Assembly: GCF_016807805.1 (NCBI RefSeq)
Contig: NZ_CP063362.1
Location: 2,221,001 to 2,285,000, forward strand
Length of the DNA stretch: 64,000 nucleotides
Source: Xanthobacter dioxanivorans
GTDB taxonomy: Bacteria > Pseudomonadota > Alphaproteobacteria > Rhizobiales > Xanthobacteraceae
Direction of reading: 5' to 3'
Below the pieces are notes generated by a model. It saw nothing but the letters and a program-made list of their open reading frames with translations, had not been told where the DNA came from and made no database searches. Positions 47,356 to 57,242 of this stretch are shown here, one piece after another. Made by a program: the position numbers and the translations under genes. The stretch's first letter is position 1, and every line of letters begins with the position of its first letter.

Positions 47356-47646
47356 AGCTGGGCGGCCATCCGCGGAGGCGCGGATGGCCGCTTTGACGCG
47401 CAGGATATGTTGCCTGCCTGTCGGTCTTGGAGTGGTTTCCAGACGGTCCGCCTAGTTTCAGCCGATAGCGAACTGCAGACGCCGCCCGATTGGCGAGGCG
47501 ATGCGGGCTCTTCCCTTATGCACCGCCTTGTCCCACTGTTGACGCGTTGAAAATATCGGTGGCCACATTCGACTACAGCGAATTACCATTATATGAGGCA
47601 CCGACGTGCTGCCAGCGCGCTCATCGTTTACAAGGTTGCGACAGGG
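47356..47646. other. Gap with an uncertain N-terminal extension of the next gene
   Basis: About 290 bases after the recombinase. A plus-strand frame reading VATFDYSELPLYEA ends in a different register from the next gene, so either the next gene has an earlier, frameshifted start or this is chance. No other content was recognised. Confidence 0.3.
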
Positions 47647-48351
47647 ATGACCAATGGAGAACTGGATGCCGGGGCAAAAACTCCCGAGCTTCCCATAAAC
47701 TATCTGCGCGAATCTCAAATCCAAAACGAGAATATGGCAACTGTCGCCCTCTTAAGCCGTCTACTCAGGAATAACGCGAAAAAGCATCGTGATCCTGACG
47801 ATTTTGCGATCTCATCATTGCGTGATCGCGGTGGCATCTTGAGTGCAATTAACTCCCCCACTTTGCGCGATTTGTTAGCGCAAGGAAGCATCCGCGCAGG
47901 ACCGGCCATTCACGTTGAGGTGCTGTTTGATGTGACAGCGATCCACGGAGGGTATCTGGAGCACTTCAGGGTAGTGCCTTGGGTGCCACCTACACAAAGT
48001 GCTCTAGCGTTTATGGTGCTGGATATCCAAGGTGATCGCGACAAAATAATTGCAGAACAGCACGACCCGCCGCTGAGGCATTATCATTACTGTAAGTGGG
48101 ATGGGAAAAGATCTGACTTGGTCATGTGCTTTGACTTGGCCAATAGAGCATATAAAGATCCGCTTTTTTGGGAAAAGCATGGCGCTGGCACTTACTTCCC
48201 TGCTCGGCCAAACGCCTGGCGCACTAAAAAGCGCCGAAGCGTCTACGAAGCAGCGGAGAAGGATCTCCGCAAGTGGGGCCGCGCAAATGTTCGCCATCCT
48301 TCAAAAGAAGCGCTTCCGGTTTGGCCAGACAGGGCCATCCTCTCGAGTTAG
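47647..48351 (+). CDS. Hypothetical protein, unrecognised
   Basis: About 234 residues from the ATG at 47647 (MTNGELDAGAKTPELP); an earlier ATG at 47593 and a later one at 47734 are possible. No known motif. It has two aromatic-rich stretches (HFRVVPWVPPTQSALAFMVLDIQG, then HYHYCKWDGKRSDLVMCFDLANRAYKDPLFWEKHG) and a basic C-terminal tail (RTKKRRSVYEAAEKDLRKWGR). Base composition is visibly lower in GC than neighbours, suggesting acquisition. It lies between the small recombinase and the STAND-gene operon. Confidence 0.5.
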   Translation: MTNGELDAGAKTPELPINYLRESQIQNENMATVALLSRLLRNNAKKHRDPDDFAISSLRDRGGILSAINSPTLRDLLAQGSIRAGPAIHVEVLFDVTAIHGGYLEHFRVVPWVPPTQSALAFMVLDIQGDRDKIIAEQHDPPLRHYHYCKWDGKRSDLVMCFDLANRAYKDPLFWEKHGAGTYFPARPNAWRTKKRRSVYEAAEKDLRKWGRANVRHPSKEALPVWPDRAILSS

Positions 48352-48692
48352 CCTTGGACACAATGAAGCCGCCGACTAGGACCGCAAGTCATGAAAGCAC
48401 CAGGGCGGCCGGAACTATAGAAAGGCGTGCTTTTCTGGCCTGGAACCCACTACGAGCAGCATTCGCCCAGTGACAGGATCGGGATAAAGGATTTTCGGGA
48501 GCGCACGACTGAAATGGGGTCGGCAGCAGAACGGCGGCTATCTGTATGGCGGTAACGAAGACCGGCCGCGCGGCTTCCCGGCCCAGGGGAAGCCGCGCGG
48601 CCATCACGCTGATCGAGCGGTAGGGGTTCTCGGTTGACGAAACTTACAATCAATGGCAGTTATTAACTTTCACTTTCTGGGAGTTTCTAGTC
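48352..48692. other. Non-coding gap containing copy A of a 52-bp repeat
   Basis: About 340 bases. It contains the repeat at 48516-48567 (separate entry) and a GC-rich hairpin-like stretch at about 48568-48603 (CGCGCGGCTTCCC ... GGGAAGCCGCGCGG). The final 40 bases are AT-rich and carry the GGGAG box for the next gene. Confidence 0.45.
48516..48567. repeat. 52-bp dispersed repeat, copy A
   Basis: About 83% identical over 52 bases to 57030-57081, same orientation, with a 19-base identical core GCAGAACGGCGGCTATCTG. The two copies bracket the STAND operon with its inserted IS66. Confidence 0.7.
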
Positions 48693-49493
48693 ATGGCGCG
48701 TCCGGGACGTTCTGCCGCCGATGTCTTCACATCAAGGGAGGTCGCCATTGCGGGCGACCTTACCGCGCGCAATTTCGCTTTGCTGGCTGACCAGAACCTG
48801 GCGCCCGGGCCATCCAACGATGGGTTGGGGAAGGCCGGTCATCGCACCTATGACAGCGCAGGCCTGGCGCACGCCGCGCTGATCGGGGCCTTGCATCTGG
48901 CCGGATTTGAACTGTTGGTCTCGGCCCGACTGGCGGCGGCCTTTGCGTGTGATTACGGCGCAAGCTACGGCAGATTGCCGTCCAACCTGAACGCTTTCGT
49001 TCGTGGCGAGATGAATCCCAACAAGGGCCTGCCCTGGGGTGAAATACCGAAAGATCTCACGATCGATTTCGAACAGGATTATTGGCTGCACCATCTGCTG
49101 CGTAATCGATCGGAGGTCTACAGGCGGGGGATCGCCATTCGGGGCGATTGCATCATCGAGATTGCGGACCATGCCTTTGTGCTGACGACGACCCTCGGGC
49201 TCGAGAAAATCAAGATCTTTTCGCCGGTTTCGCGCGAGGGACTGCCTGCAAATCCCGACTATCGGATCGTGGGCCGGGGCGCCTCCGCGCAGATTGTCCC
49301 GATCCACCAGGAGGTCGACAGCCTCGATTTTAAGATCGATCCGAAGTCGGCAGGAAAAATGCGGCGCCTCGAACAGGAATATATCAGTGGACGCATGGAC
49401 GCTGTGACCCTGGTGCGGGTCAATCTCTCGCTTGCAATCCGCAACGCCTTTGATCGGGTGCAAGACGATCGCGAGTCCAAAGCTGCTGCATAG
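48693..49493 (+). CDS. Hypothetical protein with MerR-like N-terminus, partner gene of the STAND NTPase
   Basis: 266 residues; the ATG at 48693 follows GGGAG by 9 bases. The N-terminal 70 residues (TSREVAIAGDLTARNFALLADQNLAP... HRTYDSAGLAHAALIGALHLAGFELLVSARLAAA) resemble a MerR-type winged helix. The rest is unfamiliar, with WLHHLLRNRSEVYRRGIAIRGDCIIEIAD and LVRVNLSLAIRNAFDRV. It ends 32 bases before the nuclease-NTPase gene on the same strand, so the two are probably one operon. Either a regulator of that gene or a component of the same system. Confidence 0.6.
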   Translation: MARPGRSAADVFTSREVAIAGDLTARNFALLADQNLAPGPSNDGLGKAGHRTYDSAGLAHAALIGALHLAGFELLVSARLAAAFACDYGASYGRLPSNLNAFVRGEMNPNKGLPWGEIPKDLTIDFEQDYWLHHLLRNRSEVYRRGIAIRGDCIIEIADHAFVLTTTLGLEKIKIFSPVSREGLPANPDYRIVGRGASAQIVPIHQEVDSLDFKIDPKSAGKMRRLEQEYISGRMDAVTLVRVNLSLAIRNAFDRVQDDRESKAAA

Positions 49494-49525
49494 CGCGGCA
49501 TAGCAAGCGAGAGAGATACGCCGGA

Positions 49526-52500
49526 ATGCCGCTGACCTCCATGGAGCTGTCCTATCAGGTGAGGTTGAAGTCCGCGCTGCAGGCGGAAACGAGCGCGCGC
49601 AAGCTTGAAGACCTCGCAGCCGCGCTTTTGGGACGGCTACTGGGCATTTCGATAGCCGTGGCGAAGTCGGGATTTCAACATGGAGGTGATGCGGGGAGTG
49701 CCGGGCAGCAGGGGCGCCGGCTCCGGTTGGAGTGCAAGAAATACAGCGACGATACCCGGCTGAGCGACCGAGAGCTGCTTGGCGAAATCGATCATGCGCT
49801 GGCACGGGACGAGGCGCTGGAGGCGTGGATATTGATCGCGACCCGCAGCGTGCCGGAACAACTCGTGCAAGATCTCGTCCAGAAAGGCGAACGGCTCGGT
49901 GTTCCCGTCCTCATCATCGACTGGAAGGATCACGAGCTGGCGCCACTCGCCGCGCTGTGCGCGTCGGATCCCGATCGCGTCGAGGCCGAATTCTCGAAGG
50001 CGGCAGCGGATGAGGCGCGTGCGCTCCAACCCGCGGCGGGAGACGCGATAGGTGCGCTGCGTCGAAATTTACAGGTCTGGTGCCTCGGCTTCGAGAGTTT
50101 GCGATCGCAATCGCATCGCAAACTTGAGGAGATCTGGACGTCACAGCGAACATCAAATGCGGCATTGGGCCAGGATGCGGCAGGAGGAGCACAACCGAAG
50201 AAAGTACGGCGGCACGCCGTCCATAGCGCGCTGGATGATTGGTGGCGCGGCGCTGCGCGCAATGATGCTCCCGTCGCCATCATCGGTTGGGACGGTGTCG
50301 GCAAAACCTGGGCTGCACTCGGCTGGCTGATAGCAAGCATGGCCGAGCAGCCGATCGTGCTGATAGTTCCATCTTCCGCGCTTGCCGGTTTGACTGGGGT
50401 CTCGGAAGCAGCCCTCAAGCGGTTCTTGTCTGAGCGCATCTGTGATCTGACCGGCATTCGTGATCCCGAGCACTGGCTTTGTCGGCTCGATTATCTGCTC
50501 AGGCGGCCCAAGGAGGAGGGGCCGGTTCTCACGATCCTGCTCGATGGTCTGAATCAGGAACCTTCGATCCCCTGGCTGCAGCTCCTCAAGGTCATGCAAA
50601 GCTCGACCTTCGAGGGGCGGGTGCGCGTCATGGTGAGCACCCGCCAATATCACTTCAACGATAGGCTGTCCGGTCTTCGTGGGCTCGTCGTTCCCGCAGT
50701 GACGGCCATCGTCGATGTCTATGATGCCTCTGCCGGCGGCGAGCTCGACCAAATGCTCGCCTTCGAAGGCCTCACGCAGGCCGATCTGCATCCCGACCTT
50801 GTGGAGCTTGCACGCACGCCGCGCCTGTTCAAACTCGTGATCCGCTTTCGCGATCGTATGGTGGAGGCAGGGCAGGTCACAATACATCGCCTGCTGTGGG
50901 AATATGGCCGGGATAGTTTCGGCGAGCGCGCCGGTAAATCCTTCAGCGAAGACGAATGGCGGGCATGGCTCGCTGAAATCGCTAATCGCTATCGAAGCGG
51001 AATTCAGGAGTTCTCGCTCAAGAGCCTTGGCGAAACAACCAGCCGGCCCGACCTCTCCGAGCGTGAGGTCTATGCACGTCTCAGCGACATCATCGACGGA
51101 CGGTTCGCGTTATCCGGACCAGCGGGGCGCGTGCAGCTGAGCCCAACCGTGGTTGCGCACGCGCTTGGGGCAGGATTATTGGCGCATCTCGATGCCATCA
51201 GCGACGCGACGTTTGCCGAGCTTGAGTCGAATGTCGCACAGTGGCTGGACCCGATTTCCGGTCTCGATCAGCGCGCAGAGATTCTTCGCGCGGCCGTGTC
51301 GATCCTTGTTGAACGGGGAGCGCCATCGGCAACGCCTGTTGGAGGCGTGCTGGTCACGGCATGGTTGCAGACCCAGAATGTCACCGACAGCCATCGGCTG
51401 GAGCTCGCCAGTCTAGCGCCCTCTATCCCCGATGCGCTGCTCGATGCCGTCGAGCAGTCGAGCGCGTATGCGCAAAACTCCGCCCGGCTTTGGGCCGTCA
51501 ATGCCCTGCGCGCCATCCCGCGCCTCGAAGGCCCGACATTATCGACAATCGTGGCACGGGTTCGTTCCTGGTTCTCGACCGTGTCTCGCGAGGTTGACAG
51601 CAGGCCGGATGCGAACGCGGAGTTCGAAAGCCGGCGCGCGGAGCGTTACATCCGGCGGATCGGAGTCGACACGTCCGGGCCATGCACCGTGCTCGGCGTC
51701 CCGCTCCAGTTGGTGGATCACGACGATGGTCGATTGCAGGCGGCAGCGCCTTCAATACTTGAAGGTTTCCCGCTCGCCGCGACGTTACCTTGCTTTGAGG
51801 CAATCGCGGTTTGCTGTGCCGTTCGCGGGCACGCAGATGCCTGGCGAGGCTTGAAATGGCTATGCTATCTGAATGAGGTTGATCCTGAACCGACCGCCTC
51901 GGGACTGCGATCATTGTCCGCCGAGATAGGTGCGCGGACCGCAGAGCCCGGAATTCATCCGGAACTTCCGGCGCGCGCAGCGGCGCTCCTCCTCTGGTTG
52001 AGCGGGCACGAAGTAGATGAGGCGAGGGCCACAGCCATCGATCCCGGCATCGATCGGCACGTTTCCTATGAAACGGACTATCTCGCGAATCCAAGCCGCA
52101 GCATCTTCGCGCTCGAACGCCGTCACGCCACGATGTCTCTTATAGACCAGGAGCGAAACCTGCACAGTCGCCTGCAGCGAACCAGCGAATTGTGGCTTGA
52201 TCCGACCTTTGAGCCGCCACCGGAGTTCGTTGAGGAACTGCGCGCCGCGGCGGCCAACTTCGATATCACGACGCTTCATCGGCAGATGGGGTATACGCAC
52301 CAAGAATACCAGTTTGAGGAGCTTGAGCCGGCGCTCGCTCGGTGCGCACCTGATGCTCTGGCCGAGCTGCACCGTCGCAAATTCGAAAGCCTGGCGTCAT
52401 GCCCATCTGAATCGCGTTATTGGAGCGCTATTCATGCAACCGACGCCTTCATTCTGGCCGGCGCGGCAGAAGCATCGTCGGCGCAAACTCTGCGCGTTAG

Positions 52501-53176
52501 CACGCATGATCCGGACAAAAATCAGGAAGCGTTTGCCGCAAACCAGTTGCTCAAGATCGAGTTGCAGTCTTTAGCCGACGCTCGAAGTCAGCTCGAGACC
52601 TTGATCGCCGCTGATCTGACATTCATCCCCGCCGATCTTGCAGCAGTCATGCGACCGCCGTCGAAAGAGGACGTTGACGCTCTCATCGATCGCCACGGCG
52701 GCGGGACCGTGAAGCAGAGACGCGACCTCGTCGTTCTTCTGTCGGTCCATCCGATTGATTTTAACGAGAGCGCCTGGTCATGGCTCTTGGATCTGGTTGG
52801 CCAAGACGATCATGATCTACACGGCGTTCTGTTCCGCATGCTGACATTGACCGACGCAGTGCGTTTCGGGCAGATGCTCGCCGCACAGGCCTGGGAGTGG
52901 AAGCCATCGGCCCACATGTGGGTCAATCATTACGGCAGCGAAGCGCTCATCCGATCTGAAACGGCTTTGCCGTTCGATCAGCTGGCGCCGCGACTGGCGC
53001 CTTGGCTATTGCTCGAAGCGGCGCGTGTTCGCGGCGAGGACCCAAGCGAGGTGCGCCTTGCTGCCGAACTCCTTGGCCAAATCCTGGCTGGCGAAAAAAT
53101 CACCGAACCGGACCCTGGGTCGGCCCTCACAGTGGACCGCGCAGAAAAGCGGTTCACGCCTTTCGTGATTTCCTTC
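49526..53176 (+). pseudogene. PD-(D/E)XK nuclease - STAND NTPase, 5' part (interrupted by IS66)
   Basis: First 1217 codons of a gene of about 1559 codons. An N-terminal Mrr/Cap4-like nuclease domain has candidate catalytic residues Asp55 (HGGDAGS) and Glu69/Lys71 (LRLECKKY). A P-loop NTPase follows with Walker A GWDGVGKTW (Lys260) and Walker B TILLDGLNQ (Asp340). Then come long helical repeats expected to be a sensor region. This order is that of Avs-type anti-phage STAND proteins. At 53176 an IS66 element begins; the open frame runs on by chance into it to 53953, making a chimeric tail. Removing the element and one target copy restores the frame exactly into 55721. Confidence 0.8.
53169..53176. 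repeat. IS66 target-site duplication, left copy
   Basis: Octamer TTTCCTTC directly before the left IS66 end, identical to 55713-55720. IS66 elements create 8-bp duplications. Confidence 0.9.
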
Positions 53177-53200
53177 GTACGCATCCGGCGTAGGCCGCAG

Positions 53201-54856
53201 TCAGGCAGCTACGGCTTGATCCTGATGGGGTGCCGCGGCCCAATTCCATGGCAGGAGTTCAGGCAGCCGGCTTTGGGGCATGTCGGCAATGCGGGCGAGG
53301 ACGTCGGCGAGCCAGGCCTGCGGATCGACATCATTGAGCTTGGCGGTGGCGATCATCGTCAGCATGAAGGCACAGCGATCGGCGCCGCGCTTCGAACCGG
53401 CGAAGGTCCACGAGCGGCGGCCAAGGGCGATGCCGCGCAGGGCTCGCTCCGCAGCGTTGTTCGACAGGCAGATGCGCCCGTCGGTCGTGAAGCGGGCAAA
53501 GGCGTCCCACTTGGTCAGCATGTAGTCCATCGCCTTGGCGACGTCGGCGTGGCGCGACAGGCGCGCCCGTTCGGTGCGCATCCAGTTCTCGAAGTCGGCG
53601 AGGAGCGGCAGGGAGCGTTCGCGGCGGATCGCCAGACGCTCGGCGGCATGCAGACCGTTCGCCTCGCGCTCGATTGCGAACAGTGCATCGATGCGCTTGA
53701 CCGCCTCCAGCGCCATCGGCGAGATCGACGCCGCGTTCTTTCCGCGCCGGGCATTCTTCGCGATGTCGGCGAGCTCGAAGAACTTCCGTTTGGCATGGCT
53801 CCAGCAAAGCGCCTGGATGAGCGGTCTGGGACTTCGATCCTCAGCATAGAGGCGACCATAGCCCGAGTAGGCATCGGCCTGGAGAATGCCAGTCCATCCC
53901 GCCAGATGCTCTTGGGGTTGCTCGGCCGTGCGGTCCGGGGAGGCATAGTATAGGGCCGCCGGCGGGCCCTGGCCGTCGAAGGGACGATCGTCGCGCACAT
54001 AGGTCCAGATCCGGCCCGTCACGGTCTTCCCCTTGGCCAGGATCGGCACCGTCGTATCGTCGCCATGCAGGCGCTCGGCGGCGAGGACGTGGGCGGCAAT
54101 GAGGTCGTGCAGCGGCTGAAGGACATGAGCGCAGGCGCCTACCTGGTCGGCCAGCGTCGACAGCGACAGCTCGATCCCCTCACGGGCATAGCGCTCCGAC
54201 TGCCGGTTCAGCGGCTGGTGTTGTCCGAACTTGTCGAACAGGATCATCGCCAGGAGGTTGGGGCCGAGGAACCCTCGCGGGGTCGGGTGGAACGGTGCCG
54301 GCGCCTGGCTGATCCGTTCGCAGTCCCGGCAGGTGAACTTCTCGCGTACCGTCTGGATCACCTTCCACCGGCGGGGGATCGCCTCCAGCGTCTCAGTGAC
54401 GTCCTCGCCAAGCTTGCGCAGGCGATCCGAGCCGCAGCAGGAGCATGCGGAGGGACCGGGTACCACGACGCGCTCGCGCGGCAGATGCTCGGGGAACGGC
54501 TTGCGGCCGCCGCGGCGACGGCGCTCGAAGGAGGCCACCGTCGTCGTCTTCACCGCGGCATGCTCTGCGGCGAGTTCGTCTTCGCTCAGAGCCGCCTCGG
54601 CGTCCTCAAGCTGCATCTCCAACTGATCGAGAAGTCGGGCCGTGCGCTCGGAGCGCGTGCCGTAGAGCTCGCGCTTCAGCTTCTCGATCCGCAGCGTCAG
54701 ATGGGCGACGAGGGCTTCGATGCCGGAGGCCTTCGCCTTCGCATTGGCCGCATCCGCGAGAGCCTCGTCCCGCTCGATCTCGGCCAAGTCGGCACGCCGT
54801 TCCGATGCCGCCAGCGCGGCCTTCAGGGCGGTGATGTCTTCCGGCAGATCGGCCAT
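53201..54856 (-). CDS. tnpC: IS66 transposase TnpC
   Basis: About 551 residues from MADLPEDITALKAALAAS at 54856. It has an N-terminal coiled-coil/leucine-zipper region, a zinc-finger-like ACSCCGSDRLRKLG ... FTCRDCERISQAP, and the DDE core: HGDDTTVPI, LQADAYSGYGRLY and NNAAERALRGIALGRRSWTFAGS. Full length, so transposition-competent in principle. Last gene of the tnpA-tnpB-tnpC set. Confidence 0.93.
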   Translation of the reverse strand: MADLPEDITALKAALAASERRADLAEIERDEALADAANAKAKASGIEALVAHLTLRIEKLKRELYGTRSERTARLLDQLEMQLEDAEAALSEDELAAEHAAVKTTTVASFERRRRGGRKPFPEHLPRERVVVPGPSACSCCGSDRLRKLGEDVTETLEAIPRRWKVIQTVREKFTCRDCERISQAPAPFHPTPRGFLGPNLLAMILFDKFGQHQPLNRQSERYAREGIELSLSTLADQVGACAHVLQPLHDLIAAHVLAAERLHGDDTTVPILAKGKTVTGRIWTYVRDDRPFDGQGPPAALYYASPDRTAEQPQEHLAGWTGILQADAYSGYGRLYAEDRSPRPLIQALCWSHAKRKFFELADIAKNARRGKNAASISPMALEAVKRIDALFAIEREANGLHAAERLAIRRERSLPLLADFENWMRTERARLSRHADVAKAMDYMLTKWDAFARFTTDGRICLSNNAAERALRGIALGRRSWTFAGSKRGADRCAFMLTMIATAKLNDVDPQAWLADVLARIADMPQSRLPELLPWNWAAAPHQDQAVAA

Positions 54857-54932
54857 GCACAGCGCTCGAAAGTCTCGTTCGCGACAGACAGATTCTGTCA
54901 CGCAAGCCCTGCAATGCAAAGACTTTTGTGCG

Positions 54933-55274
54933 CTATCCCACCGCTTCCGGACGCCACGTCCTCTGCGGGTTCCTCCAGTCGATCCCGTCGAGCAGGCAGG
55001 CGAGATCCGTGTGGGTCAGAGCCACGACGCCGTCCTTGGCCGAGGGCCAGACGAAGCGTCCGCGCTCCAGCCTCTTGGCGTAAAGCGACAGCCCAACCCC
55101 GTCATGCCAGAGGATCTTCACCAGCGATCCGCTGCGGCCCCGAAAGACGAAGAGATCGCCACCGTTCGGATCGCGCTTCAACCCCTCCTGGACGAGGAGC
55201 GACAGACCCTGCATGCCCCGCCTCATGTCGGTGTGACCCATCGCGATCCAGACCCGCGCCCGCGACGGGATCAT
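54933..55274 (-). CDS. tnpB: IS66 accessory protein TnpB
   Basis: 113 residues with the IS66 Orf2 signature MIPSRARVWIAMGHTDMRRGMQGLSLLVQ, GDLFVFRGRSGSLVKILWHDGVGLSLYAKRLERGRFVWP. Its start overlaps the end of tnpA by four bases, the normal translational coupling of this family. Required with TnpA and TnpC in other IS66 elements. Confidence 0.93.
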   Translation of the reverse strand: MIPSRARVWIAMGHTDMRRGMQGLSLLVQEGLKRDPNGGDLFVFRGRSGSLVKILWHDGVGLSLYAKRLERGRFVWPSAKDGVVALTHTDLACLLDGIDWRNPQRTWRPEAVG

Positions 55275-55654
55275 CGCAGCGCCCTCAGGACCGCAGCCGC
55301 CAGCGCCGGCGGCGTCGAGGCGGCAATCCGCAGCCGACTGCCACCCGGCAGGTCCACTACGATCGCCGTGTCATCGGCGGCCGCAAAGGGGTCGGACATA
55401 GCCCCAGGGGCCATCAGAACCGGAACGAAGGCCGGCTCCGGCTTTGTGGCAGGCTGCTCGGTGCGAAAGCTGCGCAGCCACGTCCCCAACTGGGAGCGCG
55501 AAATCCCGTGACGCCGCGCCGTCGCCGACACCAGACGCGGTGCCGACTGGCTCTCCATCACGATCCGGAGCTTCTCGTCTTCGCTCCAACGGCGACGACG
55601 ACCCGTCTCCACGATCTCCAAACGCTCGAAGGCACTGTGCTTATGGACGTCCAT
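55271..55654 (-). CDS. tnpA: IS66 accessory protein TnpA
   Basis: 127 residues with a helix-turn-helix: EIVETGRRRRWSEDEKLRIVMESQSA ... VSATARRHGISRSQLGTWLRSFR, the IS66 Orf1 DNA-binding pattern. It starts 58 bases inside the element and overlaps tnpB. Confidence 0.92.
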   Translation of the reverse strand: MDVHKHSAFERLEIVETGRRRRWSEDEKLRIVMESQSAPRLVSATARRHGISRSQLGTWLRSFRTEQPATKPEPAFVPVLMAPGAMSDPFAAADDTAIVVDLPGGSRLRIAASTPPALAAAVLRALR

Positions 55655-55712
55655 ACGCGCAGTCTCTTACCGCGCCGGTCAGTTCGAAAGGCGGTTTAGA
55701 CCGTAGGCGTAC

Positions 55713-55720
55713 TTTCCTTC
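55713..55720. repeat. IS66 target-site duplication, right copy
   Basis: Octamer TTTCCTTC directly after the right IS66 end, matching 53169-53176. Confidence 0.9.
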
Positions 55721-56749
55721 CGGCCAAAGCCCAGTGCTGAAGAACGGAGCGATTCCGTGGCCTCGTTGCGCGGAGCGCTCGATGCGGATGCGAGGGCGAA
55801 AGCCCAGGAACGTGCAATCGAGACAGCAAAGGCTCGTATCGAGGAAGCGCGCCGCTCCGGAGCAAGCCTCTATCTAACGAATATTGATGCCCCTGATATG
55901 ATGTCGGTGGTCCGCCATGCCCCGGACATACTGGATCGTTGGCTTGAGGGATCGGAGGAGATCACTGCCGATTTTAAGCGGCGGGTTCGTCTCGCCGAGA
56001 CCGCCTTCCTTGCGCTGTGTGAAGCTCTGCTCAATCACGACGCTGCGCGAGGCGCCGCACTATGGCGATCTCTTCGCGTAGCGGTGTCGACACGCTACAT
56101 TGGCGCGGCCGGCATCGACGAACTGCTGCATATGGTGTTTCGCGTTCCTGATTCAGAACCTCTGCTTCTGCTGCGTCAGGAACTCATCAGCCTACCGCTC
56201 TGTCACACAGATCGGCATCTGTTCGATGTGGTGACAGCCGCTTTGTGTAACGGCCAAGCAACATGGGTCTCGGCCGTGGCTGCAGAAGACAGCGCGTCCC
56301 CGTTGATATGGCGGCAAAGACGCGGTGTCCTGTTGCACGGGCTCAGCGCCACGGATGCGCTTCCGATCGTCGAAGCATGGCCCGATGGCCAAATCCCCTC
56401 AGACACCGCCGACCTTCGGCGAAAGTCCGCTCGCCTGCGCTGGCGTGAAGCCTGTGCGCGTCACTGGTGGCGAGCCTATCTGGCCGCGCAGGACCCAGCG
56501 ACGGCTTATGCGGCGTGGGTTTTGTTTTTGCGATCTGCGGATGCAAGGGCCTCGGCCTGGATGAACGACGACATGGATACGCAGAATGACCGAGACGAAT
56601 TCTCGGAGCTCAAGCGCGCGCACGTGCAGCTGAATTGGCAAAATCTGAAACGCGCGATGGAAAAGCGCCTTGAGAAGCGCGACAAGAAGTTCCTTGATCA
56701 TGACATCGTTGAGGGTGTTGGTCCGTGGGGCAAGGTCAGCGGCTCTTGA
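55721..56749 (+). pseudogene. PD-(D/E)XK nuclease - STAND NTPase, 3' part (after IS66)
   Basis: The last 342 codons of the gene split by the IS66 element. After the duplicated octamer the sequence reads RPKPSAEERSDSVASLRGALDADARAKAQERAIE in the same frame as the 5' part, so the ancestral protein had about 1559 residues. The helical C-terminus ends LEKRDKKFLDHDIVEGVGPWGKVSGS. A GTG at 55757 could allow a short separate product of 330 residues, but there is no good ribosome-binding site. This would normally be the sensor end of an Avs-like protein. Confidence 0.75.
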
Positions 56750-57242
56750 TCTGCTTCCTGCTGCTGCACGAATTCGATTCCCGTAACGTAACCGAGCGCG
56801 ACGTAGCAGGGTGGCCAGTTATGGCCTACGAAGATGTTGGCGTGAACCGCCCCTAGATTCCTGGACGCCTTCTTCCCTAGATTTTGGGTAATGCCTATCG
56901 AAGCCCCTTAGGAGCCGCCAGTGTCACAGTGCGTTTTTGGAGGGCAGCGCCTGAGCGCTACGGCACCTAACTTGTGGCGCTGATCGCACACTTCTTTCCC
57001 CGAGAGGAGACCTGGCCAACGTCCGCAAAGGGGTCGCATGCAGAACGGCGGCTATCTGCATAGCGGCAGCCAAAACCGGCCAGTCCGCTCCCGGCCCCAA
57101 AACGGTCGTTCGTAGTCGCAGCAGCGAACTTCGGCTCCTGGCGCTGGTAGGCCGCACTGTTCAGGTTCGCACTACGGCCGATGGGCACGCCCGCATTGCG
57201 AACAAATCGAGAATCTGCGAATCTGATCGCCTACCTTGAGCC
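56750..57242. other. Non-coding gap containing copy B of the 52-bp repeat
   Basis: About 490 bases between the NTPase gene end and the helicase start. Includes the repeat at 57030-57081. No gene recognised on either strand; the minus-strand frames here arise from the repeat. Confidence 0.45.
57030..57081. repeat. 52-bp dispersed repeat, copy B
   Basis: Partner of 48516-48567 in the same orientation; shares the 19-base core GCAGAACGGCGGCTATCTG and about 83% identity overall. Confidence 0.7.

Larger units (their letters stand above)
53177..55712 (-). mobile_element. IS66-family insertion sequence, complete (about 2536 bp)
   Basis: Carries tnpA, tnpB and tnpC in order on the minus strand. Imperfect terminal inverted repeats match at 14 of 20 positions: left GTACGCATCCGGCGTAGGCC, right (reverse complement) GTACGCCTACGGTCTAAACC. 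Flanked by a perfect 8-bp direct repeat TTTCCTTC. The insertion splits the STAND NTPase gene. Intact genes and a perfect duplication indicate a recent event. Confidence 0.92.

Noticed and set aside
49526..53953. 1475-codon frame as a single protein
   Set aside because: Its last 259 codons lie inside the IS66 element opposite tnpC; the genuine gene ends at the insertion and continues after it.
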